Part shown: positions 45,953 through 54,869 of the stretch, piece by piece
Layout: every line of letters begins with the position of its first letter
Numbering within the stretch: the first letter of the stretch is position 1
DNA from: Aquimarina sp040786285
GTDB lineage: Bacteria; Bacteroidota; Bacteroidia; Flavobacteriales; Flavobacteriaceae
Length of the DNA: 64,000 bases
NCBI RefSeq assembly: GCF_040786285.1
Contig: NZ_JBFMKQ010000001.1
Location: forward strand, 2,108,001 to 2,172,000
Direction: 5' to 3'
Made by a program: the position numbers and the translations under genes
The notes under the pieces: model-generated
What the model was told of the DNA's origin: nothing
The model's database searches: none
What the model saw: only the letters and a program-made list of their open reading frames with translations

Positions 45953-47644
45953 TTAAGCGTTTTTTTTAATTTGTTTCGCAGCATGTTCTGCAGCTCGGGC
46001 TGTAAATGCCATATAAGAAAGAGATGGATTCACACAACTGGCCGATGTCATAAAAGAACCATCGGTTACATACACATTAGGTACTGCATGAATTTGATTA
46101 TGTTCATTTAGTACAGATGTTTTTGGATCTTTACCCATTCTGGCAGTCCCCATTTCATGAATACCTAATCCTGGGGCACCAATATCATCCCATGGTTCGA
46201 TATTTTTGAAGCCGGCTTTTTTCAACATTTCCATGGCCTGGGCAATCATATCTTTTCGCATTTCCAATTCATTTTCTTTAAACTCTGCGTCAAATGTTAT
46301 GGTAGGTAATCCCCATTCATCTAACTTTTCATAATCCAAAGTCATTTTATTATCATGATACGGAAGACATTCTCCAAATCCCATTAACCCAATTTGCCAT
46401 TTTCCGGGTTTTAGGATGCTTTCTTTTAATTCTGCTCCGTATCCTAATTCTGCAACGGTTTCTCTCCAGTCTTGTCGACTAGCTCCGCCTTGATATCCAT
46501 AGCCGCGTTTAAAACTTTTTTGATCTGTTTCTCCTCCTATATTTCTAAATCTGGGAATATAAAGTCCATTTGGTCTTCTACCTTTGTAGTACTTATCTTC
46601 GAATCCATCAAAATTGGCAAAAGCTCCAGCCTTGAAGTGATGATCCATAATATTATGGCCTAACTCTCCCGAATCATTACCCATTCCGTTGGGGAATCGT
46701 TCTGATTTGGATTGCATAAGAATACTAGCGGAAGCTATTGCCGAAGCACATAGAAAGATGATTTTTGCAGTATATTCATGCGTTTCTTTAGTTTCAGTAT
46801 CAATTACTTTTACACCAGTGGCCTTTCCGGTTTTGTCGTCATAAACTACTTGATGTACAATAGAATTAGGTCTTAATGTCATATTACCGGTGCGTTCTGC
46901 TGCAGGAAGAGTAGAGGAGTTACTGCTAAAATAAGCTCCAAATGGGCATCCTCGCATACATCGATTACGATATTGACAGTTCATACGCCCTTCAAAAGTT
47001 TTTGTGCCGGTTATATGTGCCGTTCTACCAATGGTCATTACTCTATCCTCATAGTTTTCTGCAATATTTGATTTTAGATGATCCTCAACACAATTTAATT
47101 CCATAGGTGGGAGAAATTGTCCATCGGGTAATTGTTCTAATCCCAATTTCTCACCACTAACACCAATAAACTCTTCTACTTTATCATACCAAGGCGCTAT
47201 ATCTTTATAGCGTACAGGCCAGTCTACTGCTACGCCTTCTTTTTTATTCGCTTCAAAATCAATGTCGGCTAATCGATAACTCTGTCTCCCCCACATTAGA
47301 GATCGCCCACCAACGTGATATCCTCGAATCCAATCAAATCGCTTGGTTTCGTTGTAAGGGTGTTTTAGGTCATTTACAAAGAAATGTCGATGTTCTGTAC
47401 CGGTAACATATCCTGTTCGATTTTGTTTTTCTTGTTCGAGTACTTCTTTTCGTGTTGGCTGACCTTTAAATTCAGAATCCCATGGATCGTCATTCATAGT
47501 TGTGTAGTCTTCAATGTGTCTAACCATTCTACCTCGTTCTAAGACCAGAGTTTTTAACCCCTTTTCGCATAGTTCTTTGGCTGCCCATCCACCACTGATT
47601 CCTGTGCCAACTACGATGGCATCATATTGCGGTTCTTTTTGCAT
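45953..47644 (-). CDS. GMC-family FAD oxidoreductase (putative glycoside 3-dehydrogenase)
   Basis: A 563-residue flavoprotein. The FAD-binding Rossmann motif is VVGTGISGGWAAKELCEKG at about 11-29. A cysteine-rich CMRGCPFGAYFSS lies mid-protein. The C-terminal part has HEMGTARMGKDPK, VYVTDGSFMTSASCVNPSLS and the active-site region of the GMC_oxred_C fold. It has no signal peptide, so it probably rides through the Tat route with its small subunit. Related enzymes oxidise the C3 hydroxyl of glycosides and pass electrons to a c-type cytochrome, exactly the partners found on either side. Substrate range is not readable from sequence. Confidence 0.9.
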   Translation of the reverse strand: MQKEPQYDAIVVGTGISGGWAAKELCEKGLKTLVLERGRMVRHIEDYTTMNDDPWDSEFKGQPTRKEVLEQEKQNRTGYVTGTEHRHFFVNDLKHPYNETKRFDWIRGYHVGGRSLMWGRQSYRLADIDFEANKKEGVAVDWPVRYKDIAPWYDKVEEFIGVSGEKLGLEQLPDGQFLPPMELNCVEDHLKSNIAENYEDRVMTIGRTAHITGTKTFEGRMNCQYRNRCMRGCPFGAYFSSNSSTLPAAERTGNMTLRPNSIVHQVVYDDKTGKATGVKVIDTETKETHEYTAKIIFLCASAIASASILMQSKSERFPNGMGNDSGELGHNIMDHHFKAGAFANFDGFEDKYYKGRRPNGLYIPRFRNIGGETDQKSFKRGYGYQGGASRQDWRETVAELGYGAELKESILKPGKWQIGLMGFGECLPYHDNKMTLDYEKLDEWGLPTITFDAEFKENELEMRKDMIAQAMEMLKKAGFKNIEPWDDIGAPGLGIHEMGTARMGKDPKTSVLNEHNQIHAVPNVYVTDGSFMTSASCVNPSLSYMAFTARAAEHAAKQIKKNA

Positions 47645-47676
47645 AATTTACGATGATTTGTGAATTTAATATTAGA

Positions 47677-48168
47677 TTATTCCAGAGTTCTAAACCATTC
47701 TGCCATAGCCCTAGCTTCTTCTTCAGAGATATTTTGATTTAGCATTATAGTATTATTATACTCTTTAAGTAGTGCTATAGCTACTGGATCTTTTTTTAGC
47801 ATTTCATCTGGGTTCATAATCATATTCATTACCCATTCTGGGCTACGTTTTTTATATATACCAACCATAGGTGGGCCAATAAATTTTTTCGATGCTTTAT
47901 GACAGGCTACACATTTAGATGTAAAAAGCTGTTCTCCTTTAGAGGCCAAATCTTGATCAATGTGATCTGCAAAAGTTAAAGATTTTATAGGACCAATACC
48001 CTTATTATCTAATTGTACAGGAACAGAAGACGTTTTTGAAGATTCAACTCCTTTTTCTTCTTTCTTGTTTCCAATAGTAATGGTTTCTTTGTCTGATTTT
48101 TTTTCTTTGGCACAACCGACACATAAAAAAAGGCAAATAATACCTATGTAAATAGAACTTTTTTTCAT
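47677..48168 (-). CDS. Periplasmic c-type cytochrome lipoprotein
   Basis: A 163-residue lipoprotein: lipobox CVGC (Cys19), Lys/Glu/Ser linker, and one class I cytochrome c domain. The haem site is CVACH; a distal Met ligand is offered by the NTIMLNQNIS loop, and EARAMAEWFRTLE is the usual closing helix. It is the promoter-proximal gene of the minus-strand cluster and should take electrons from the GMC oxidoreductase, passing them to the respiratory chain. No consensus promoter was found in the 408-bp gap upstream. Confidence 0.9.
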   Translation of the reverse strand: MKKSSIYIGIICLFLCVGCAKEKKSDKETITIGNKKEEKGVESSKTSSVPVQLDNKGIGPIKSLTFADHIDQDLASKGEQLFTSKCVACHKASKKFIGPPMVGIYKKRSPEWVMNMIMNPDEMLKKDPVAIALLKEYNNTIMLNQNISEEEARAMAEWFRTLE

Positions 48169-48576
48169 TTATAATGATTTGTATTTAACATTTTACCGTA
48201 CTAATAACTATTTTGAAAATCTTCATAGTGTGGTCCTATGATTCTTTTCGGGTACTCTATGGCCTTTTCGGAAGGCATAAAAGCCATTTTACAATGACTT
48301 CATTAATGTGAAATGTTAGTTTTTGAATATTTGAAGATAAATATAAGGAGTTTATTTATGTTTTAACAAAACAATTAACTATTCATTAAACAATTAATCT
48401 CATAATTCTTTTTTTAGTAGGTGTACTCTAAAGACAGTATGATTCATAATGACAAATCATTTCATGAATTATAATTGATAAAAGTGTTGTAAATGAGATG
48501 TTTTTCTCAAAAAGATGACCTTTATTGTTTAAGTAAAAGACAATTCTATTAATTTTTCATTAATTTTGCTGTATTC
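48169..48576. other. 408-bp divergent intergenic region
   Basis: No gene found. A compact stem (GCCTT 48262-48266 with AAGGC 48272-48276, loop TTCGG) lies within a wider ATGGC/GCCAT pair, 83-120 bp before the cytochrome start. A -7 element for the metal operon lies at 48561. Confidence 0.5.
48561..48568 (+). promoter_or_regulatory. -7 promoter element of the metal-efflux operon
   Basis: TAATTTTG matches TAnnTTTG, 8 bp before the ATG at 48577. No TTG occurs at the proper distance, which would fit an activator-dependent promoter. Confidence 0.45.
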
Positions 48577-48993
48577 ATGAAAAAATATTTCCACAACATA
48601 TTGGCTCTTTTGATGTCCTTTGTAGTTTTATTTTCTACAATGTCATTTACATTCAATATGCATTATTGTGGAAAAACTGTGGTCGATGTTGCATTATTTA
48701 AAGAAGCAAAAACTTGTGGAATGGAAATGCAACAGTCATTAAGTTCTTCGGAAGACCTTATTATGAAAAAAGGGTGTTGTACCGACAAGCAGTTAACATT
48801 TGAAGGCCAGGATGAGCTTAAAATTTCGTTTGATAAACTTACATTAACACAACAAATCTTTGTTGTTTCATTGTATACTTCTTATACAAATCTATTTGAA
48901 GGACTTAAAGAAAATAGTGTTCCTTTTAAGGAGTATCCACCTCCTCTTCTTGTCAAAGATATTCAAGTATTACACGAGACTTTTCTTATTTGA
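48577..48993 (+). CDS. HYC_CC_PP family exported protein
   Basis: A 138-residue exported protein with a signal segment in residues 1-28. It carries the three motifs that name the family: HYC (MHYCGKTVVD), CC (KKGCCTDKQL) and PP (YPPPLL). These small proteins are typically found beside metal-efflux genes of Bacteroidota, and the Cys and His pairs suggest copper or silver binding in the periplasm. It is followed by the CusA-like pump gene after 105 bp. Metal identity and role (sensor, chaperone) are inferred. Confidence 0.88.
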   Translation: MKKYFHNILALLMSFVVLFSTMSFTFNMHYCGKTVVDVALFKEAKTCGMEMQQSLSSSEDLIMKKGCCTDKQLTFEGQDELKISFDKLTLTQQIFVVSLYTSYTNLFEGLKENSVPFKEYPPPLLVKDIQVLHETFLI

Positions 48994-49098
48994 TTGATTT
49001 AATAATTAAAGAAAGCCGAATGACATTTCATTGGGGCTAAAGCTGTTGTTCATTATTCAGCAACATTATCTTTTATTAATTATTAATGATTAGACTAT

Positions 49099-52000
49099 AT
49101 GCTAAACAAAAGCATCAAATTTCTCATAGAAAACAAACTGGTATCTTTTTTAATACTTCTTGTATTTGTAGGATGGGGTATCATAAATGCTCCATTTAGT
49201 TGGGGATCGGATATCTTACCAGGGTATGCTGTCGCAGTAGATGCTATTCCTGATATTGGCGAAAACCAACAAATTGTCTTTACGAAGTGGGAGGGTCGTT
49301 CACCGCAGGATATAGAAGATCAGATTACATATCCATTAACCACATCATTATTAGGTGTTCCCGGAGTAAAAACGGTGCGAAGCTCATCGATGTTTGGTTT
49401 TTCTAGTATCTACATTATTTTTGAGGAGAATATAGAATTTTACTGGAGCCGCAGTCGTATTCTGGAAAAACTAAACTCTCTACCATCTGGATTAATACCA
49501 GAGGGAGTACATCCAACTCTTGGTCCGGATGCAACTGGATTAGGCCAGATATTTTGGTATACACTTGAAGGACGAGATGAACACGGAAATGTAACTGGTG
49601 GTTGGGATTTACACGAATTACGAAGTATTCAGGATTACTATGTGAAGCACGCTTTATCTTCAGCAAGTGGTGTTTCTGAAGTTGCTTCTATTGGCGGATA
49701 TGTTCAAGAGTATCATGTTGATGTGCATCCTGAATTAATGCGACAATATAACATCGGCTTGACTGATGTTACCAAAGCTATTAAACAATCTAATCAGGAT
49801 ATTGGTGCACAGACCTTAGAAATTAATCAGGTAGAATACATGGTGCGAGGGCTGGGGTATATAAAATCTATAGCCGATATTGAGAACGCAGTAATAACTT
49901 CTGAAGAATTTACCTCTATTCGTATTAAAGATATTGCCAAGGTAACACTCGGACCGGCAAATAGAAGAGGTATCCTTGATAAAGAGGGGGCAGAAGTAGT
50001 AGGCGGAGTGGTGGTTGCTCGTTATGGGGCAAACCCTATGGAAGTAATAACGAATGTAAAAGATAAAATAAATAAACTTAGTCTCGGATTACCTTCAAAA
50101 AAACTATCCGATGGCCGTACATCTCAATTGACGATTGTTCCGTTTTATGATCGAACAGAACTTATCCAGGAGACATTAGGTACACTTAATGAAGCCCTTA
50201 CTTTAGAAATATTGATTACCATTCTGGTTGTATTCGTTATGGTATTTAATCTTCGGGCGTCAATACTTATTTCGGGTTTACTTCCTGTCGCTATATTGAT
50301 GACATTTATAAGTATGAAAATGTTTAATGTTGATGCTAATATAGTGGCATTATCTGGTATTGCCATTGCCATAGGGACTATGGTAGATGTTGGGATAATT
50401 GTATCAGAAAATATTATTAGGCACCTTGATGATAATGAAGAAAACCTACCGATTAACACAGTGGTATACAATGCAACGATTGAGGTTTCTGGAGCCATAC
50501 TTACAGCTGTACTGACTACCATAATAAGTTTCATTCCTGTTTTTACTATGATAGGTGCCGAAGGAAAACTTTTTAGGCCATTAGCATTTACTAAAACTAT
50601 GGCACTTATCGCATCGATACTAGTAACATTGTTTCTTATTCCTCCGTTTGCTGCTTTTCTTTTCAAAAAGAGAAGTCTTAGATCATCGATGAGTTATATT
50701 ATCAATAGTATTTTGATAGGTTTAGGTATTATCACTGCTTTTTACGGGTCATGGTTAAGTTTAGTTTTAATCTCGTTTGGAGTAACTAAAATTCTTTGGT
50801 TGAGAAATATACTCTCTACTAAGCGTTCTAATCGTATCAATATAATTATTTCAGTAATTGCCATTATAGTTTTATTGGCAGAATATTGGCGACCTCTTGG
50901 TGCAGATAAAAATGTTTTTTGGAATTTGATTTTTGTAGCAATGATCTGTTTAGGGTTACTCGTGGTTTTTGGATATTTCCAAAGGTATTATACGAGGATG
51001 CTAGCATGGGCATTACAAAATAAATTACTATTTCTGTTGTTGCCAACTACTATTGTGATTCTAGGGTTTTCGATTATGAAAAACACCGGAAAAGAATTCA
51101 TGCCCTCGCTAAATGAAGGATCTTTTCTCTTAATGCCAACCTCTATGCCCCATGCAGGTATCGAAGAAAATAAAAGGGTTTTACGGCAATTAGATATGGC
51201 CGTAGCTATGATTCCAGAGATTAGTACTGTAGTCGGAAAAGCAGGTAGAACAGAATCTGCTCTTGATCCTGCACCTTTATCCATGTATGAAAATATCATC
51301 TTATACAGACCAGAATATATGCTTAACAAAAAAGGCGTTCGGCAACGATACAAGGTAAACAATGATGGATTGTTTGTACTAAAAGATGGCAGTTTGGTTG
51401 CTAATCCAAATAATGCTAACAGCAGTAGTACTTTTAATACAGAAGAATTTCAGGTTGATAATACAAATTTAATTGTAGATGATGATGGCGAGTTTTACCG
51501 TAATTGGAGACCAGGAATTAAAAACCCAGATGATATTTGGGATGAAATTAGTAAGGCGACCAGAATACCCGGAGTAACTTCTGCTCCCAAATTACAACCT
51601 ATAGAAACCCGATTAATAATGCTTCAAACGGGCATGAGAGCACCTATGGGAATTAAGGTGAAAGGTCAAAATCTAAAACAGATAGAAGCTTTTGGAATAC
51701 AATTAGAAACTATTATCAAACAAGCCGAAGGTGTAAAAAGTGAAGCCGTTTTTGCAGAACGAATTGTAGGAAAACCTTACCTGTTAATTGATATAGATCG
51801 TGAAAAGCTAATGCGATATGGTATATCAATACAAAGTGTTCAAGATATTTTACAAGTAGCTATTGGAGGTATGCCTCTTACACAAACTGTAGAAGGAAGA
51901 GAGCGTTACACCGTGCGAGTACGGTACCCAAGAGAACTTCGGGCTAATCCAACTGAATTAAACAATATCTATGTTCCTGTCGAGAATGGTAATTCTGTTC

Positions 52001-52824
52001 CTTTAGCAGAATTGGCTAATATTCGGTATGAACAGGGACCACAAGCGATTAAAAGCGAAGATACATTTCTTGTTGGTTACGTTTTGTTTGATAAATTAGA
52101 AGAGTACGCCGAGATTGATGTGGTTGAAAACGCTCAAGCACTGATTAAAAAATATATTGATAACGGCCAATTAACTGTACCTAATGGAATCAGCTATCAA
52201 TTTACTGGTACCTATGAAAATCAACTTAGAGCCGAAAAAACATTAAGCATTGTCATTCCTCTAGTATTGATCATTATTTTCTTGATATTGTATTTTCAGT
52301 TTCGTTCGGTTACAACTTCATTAATTATATTTATTGGTATTTCGGTTGCCTTTGCTGGTGGATTTTTAATGATTTGGTGCTATGGGCAACATTGGTTCTT
52401 AAATATTGATTTCTTTGGCGAAAACTTTAGAGACCTTTTTCAGATGCATACCATTAACTTAAGTGTGGCATTGTGGGTTGGTTTTATTGCACTATTTGGT
52501 ATAGCAACAGATGATGGGGTTATCATGGCCACATATCTTAACCAGATTTTTGATAAAAACAAGCCCGAATCTAAGGATGATGTAAGAGCATCAGTGATTG
52601 AAGCTGGTAAAAAACGTATTCGTCCGTGTTTGATGACTACAGCCACCACTTTATTAGCACTATTACCAATACTTACATCTACAGGTCGAGGTAGTGATAT
52701 AATGATACCTATGGCAATACCTTCTTTTGGAGGGATGAGCATTGCACTGATTACATTATTTGTGGTACCCGTATTATTTAGTTGGAAAAAAGAAATGTCT
52801 TTAAAAAGGCAGAGCAGAATATAG
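49099..52824 (+). CDS. CusA/CzcA-type RND heavy-metal efflux pump
   Basis: A 1241-residue inner-membrane pump that uses the proton gradient to expel metal through the outer membrane. Family marks are VAVDAIPDIGENQQIV near the N-terminus, GIAIAIGTMVDVGIIVSENI in the TM4 region, and GIATDDGVIMATYL near the C-terminus. It is about 200 residues longer than E. coli CusA. The extra length is a hydrophobic insert of several membrane segments after ILRSSMSYI (about 530-625) and a periplasmic insert rich in Asn/Asp (about 755-810). The neighbouring TolC, HMA and adaptor genes complete the system. Copper or silver is the likeliest substrate given those neighbours. Confidence 0.93.
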   Translation: MLNKSIKFLIENKLVSFLILLVFVGWGIINAPFSWGSDILPGYAVAVDAIPDIGENQQIVFTKWEGRSPQDIEDQITYPLTTSLLGVPGVKTVRSSSMFGFSSIYIIFEENIEFYWSRSRILEKLNSLPSGLIPEGVHPTLGPDATGLGQIFWYTLEGRDEHGNVTGGWDLHELRSIQDYYVKHALSSASGVSEVASIGGYVQEYHVDVHPELMRQYNIGLTDVTKAIKQSNQDIGAQTLEINQVEYMVRGLGYIKSIADIENAVITSEEFTSIRIKDIAKVTLGPANRRGILDKEGAEVVGGVVVARYGANPMEVITNVKDKINKLSLGLPSKKLSDGRTSQLTIVPFYDRTELIQETLGTLNEALTLEILITILVVFVMVFNLRASILISGLLPVAILMTFISMKMFNVDANIVALSGIAIAIGTMVDVGIIVSENIIRHLDDNEENLPINTVVYNATIEVSGAILTAVLTTIISFIPVFTMIGAEGKLFRPLAFTKTMALIASILVTLFLIPPFAAFLFKKRSLRSSMSYIINSILIGLGIITAFYGSWLSLVLISFGVTKILWLRNILSTKRSNRINIIISVIAIIVLLAEYWRPLGADKNVFWNLIFVAMICLGLLVVFGYFQRYYTRMLAWALQNKLLFLLLPTTIVILGFSIMKNTGKEFMPSLNEGSFLLMPTSMPHAGIEENKRVLRQLDMAVAMIPEISTVVGKAGRTESALDPAPLSMYENIILYRPEYMLNKKGVRQRYKVNNDGLFVLKDGSLVANPNNANSSSTFNTEEFQVDNTNLIVDDDGEFYRNWRPGIKNPDDIWDEISKATRIPGVTSAPKLQPIETRLIMLQTGMRAPMGIKVKGQNLKQIEAFGIQLETIIKQAEGVKSEAVFAERIVGKPYLLIDIDREKLMRYGISIQSVQDILQVAIGGMPLTQTVEGRERYTVRVRYPRELRANPTELNNIYVPVENGNSVPLAELANIRYEQGPQAIKSEDTFLVGYVLFDKLEEYAEIDVVENAQALIKKYIDNGQLTVPNGISYQFTGTYENQLRAEKTLSIVIPLVLIIIFLILYFQFRSVTTSLIIFIGISVAFAGGFLMIWCYGQHWFLNIDFFGENFRDLFQMHTINLSVALWVGFIALFGIATDDGVIMATYLNQIFDKNKPESKDDVRASVIEAGKKRIRPCLMTTATTLLALLPILTSTGRGSDIMIPMAIPSFGGMSIALITLFVVPVLFSWKKEMSLKRQSRI

Positions 52825-52837
52825 AAAATAGATTATA

Positions 52838-54118
52838 ATGTTAAAAATTATAGTATTTATGGTCAAATTAAAAATGTACAAAAAGAGTGATTTTAGAAAG
52901 AAAACTGAAAATATGATTCTTCTATTTTTTATGCTTTTTTTTCTGCAAAGTAATGGCCAAACGCTTCAGAATTATATTGATGAAGCTGAGCAAAATAATC
53001 CAAGTTTAAAGGCATTGAAGTACAATTATGAAGCCACTTTAGAGAAAGTAAATGAAGCCGGTAGTTTGCCTAACACCAACATTGGAGCAGGGTATTTTAT
53101 AAGTGAACCCGAAACCAGAACCGGAGCTCAAAAGGTAAGATTTAGTGCTTCACAACCACTCCCATGGTTCGGAACTTTAAAAGCCAAAAAAGGTAAAGAA
53201 ACATCAGTAAGTGAGGTGTTTAAAAATGATATAGAAATTCTTCGGGCTAAGGTAGCATTAGATGTCAAAAAACGGTATTACGAGCTATATGCTTTAAAAG
53301 CGAAAAAGAAAATTCTTGAAGAACAAAAGAAGTTACTAGAGAATTATAAAGAGATATCTATCTCTGAAGTAGCTAATAACAAAGCTTCAACAGTCGATGT
53401 GTTGAAGATTAATATTGCTCAAAACCAACTAGATAATAGGATTGAGATCTTAAAAGGGAGCATTTTAAATACCGAAACCAGTTTCAATAAAATTTTAGAT
53501 CGTGATGGGTTTGATGATCTTGTTGTACCCCAGAATTTGTTTATCCCAGAGGAGGAACCTACTTTATCAATAGATGATGTAACCTATCACCCAGAGGTAT
53601 TAAAATATGACGTGTTAAGCGAAATGAGTGTAGCGCAACAAAAGGTGAATGATAAGGAACGGTTACCCGGAATGAGCGTGGGGTTAGATTATGTAGTGGT
53701 AGAAGAACGACCTAATCTTGATTTTAGCGATAATGGTAAAGATATCGTGATGCCTATGGTGTCATTTTCGATACCTCTATTCTCTAAGAAATTTAAATCG
53801 AGACATAAGCAATTCGAACTTCAACAAGAAAGCTACGCTCAGAAACGTGAGTCTGAACAAAACAGACTAGAAGAAATATTAGAGAAAGCGATAAATAACA
53901 GGATTACGGCAAGAATAAATTATACGACTCATATTAAAAATATAGCACAGACTAAGCAAGCAGAAAATGTTGCATTATCGGTATATCAGACTGGAAGATT
54001 AGATTTTAATGAACTTCTTGAGATTCAAAATATGACACTTACTTTCGAAATAGAAAAGATTGAGTCGATAAAGGACTACTTTATGCAAACAGCAATTATT
54101 AATTATCTAAGCAATTAA
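52838..54118 (+). CDS. TolC/CusC-type outer-membrane efflux protein
   Basis: A 426-residue outer-membrane channel subunit. Two TolC-type repeats are visible: NNPSLKALKYNYEATLEKV with PLPWFGTLKAKKG in the first half, and PEVLKYDVLSEMSVAQQKV with SIPLFSKKFKSRHKQFE in the second, ending in long amphipathic helices. The signal core is MILLFFMLFFLQSNGQ. Several in-frame ATGs precede it (52838, 52859, 52874, 52913); a start at 52874 would give a basic n-region of normal length. It lies 14 bp after the pump gene and 13 bp before the HMA gene. Confidence 0.9.
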   Translation: MLKIIVFMVKLKMYKKSDFRKKTENMILLFFMLFFLQSNGQTLQNYIDEAEQNNPSLKALKYNYEATLEKVNEAGSLPNTNIGAGYFISEPETRTGAQKVRFSASQPLPWFGTLKAKKGKETSVSEVFKNDIEILRAKVALDVKKRYYELYALKAKKKILEEQKKLLENYKEISISEVANNKASTVDVLKINIAQNQLDNRIEILKGSILNTETSFNKILDRDGFDDLVVPQNLFIPEEEPTLSIDDVTYHPEVLKYDVLSEMSVAQQKVNDKERLPGMSVGLDYVVVEERPNLDFSDNGKDIVMPMVSFSIPLFSKKFKSRHKQFELQQESYAQKRESEQNRLEEILEKAINNRITARINYTTHIKNIAQTKQAENVALSVYQTGRLDFNELLEIQNMTLTFEIEKIESIKDYFMQTAIINYLSN

Positions 54119-54130
54119 AATGCTTTCAAA

Positions 54131-54868
54131 ATGAAACATACATATAAAATCACTGGGATGACCTGTAATGGTTGTCGTAATAGTGTTCAAGAAAAATTAA
54201 CGAAAGTGCCAGGAGTAACTGGTGTATCGGTAGATTTAGAACAGGAAAAGGCCATAATAGAGATGCAATCTCATATTTCAATAGAAGAACTACAAACAGT
54301 TTTGTCAGAAAAGTATACTATTTCTGAAATTATGGAAGATCGCTTTATTAATATATCTAACAAAGAAACAAGGTCTGTCAATCCAGAGAAAACAAAATTA
54401 CAAGAGTTACAACCGCTACTCATTATATTAGGCTATATATTAGTAAGCAGTATTTTATTACATTATAAAAACTGGAATACCACCGATGTCATGCTCGATT
54501 TTATGGGGCTTTTTTACATTGTTTTTAGTTTTTTTAAAATTTTAGATTTAAAAGGCTTTCCCGGTTCTTTTAGAATGTATGATCCTTTAGCGAAAGTAAT
54601 CCCTGCATATGGTTGGATATATCCGTTTATTGAAACTGTTTTGGGCCTATTTTTTTTAATGAGATTTCAAATATCCATCGCACTTATTGCTACGCTTATC
54701 ATTTTAGGGATAACCACTATTGGGGTAACAAAAACATTGTTGGACAAAAAATCAATCCAATGTGCTTGTTTAGGTACTGCACTAAAATTACCTATGACAG
54801 AAGCCACATTTATCGAAAATGCTATTATGATTGTAATGGCCATAATCATGTTAATTCAAATATTTTAA
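54131..54868 (+). CDS. HMA domain fused to MauE-like membrane domain
   Basis: A 245-residue fusion. Residues 1-70 are a heavy-metal-associated domain with the copper-binding GMTCNGC (Cys12, Cys15) and the usual GVSVDLEQEKAII strand. A linker leads to four hydrophobic segments (about 92-245) with the MauE/DoxX-like pattern, including FKILDLKGFPGSF and, in the last loop, a Cys-X-Cys (CACLG) before KLPMTEATF. The membrane part could move metal or electrons; no direct evidence. It sits between the outer-membrane and adaptor genes, 1 bp before the latter, so it is likely part of copper handling. Confidence 0.88.
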   Translation: MKHTYKITGMTCNGCRNSVQEKLTKVPGVTGVSVDLEQEKAIIEMQSHISIEELQTVLSEKYTISEIMEDRFINISNKETRSVNPEKTKLQELQPLLIILGYILVSSILLHYKNWNTTDVMLDFMGLFYIVFSFFKILDLKGFPGSFRMYDPLAKVIPAYGWIYPFIETVLGLFFLMRFQISIALIATLIILGITTIGVTKTLLDKKSIQCACLGTALKLPMTEATFIENAIMIVMAIIMLIQIF

Positions 54869-54869
54869 G

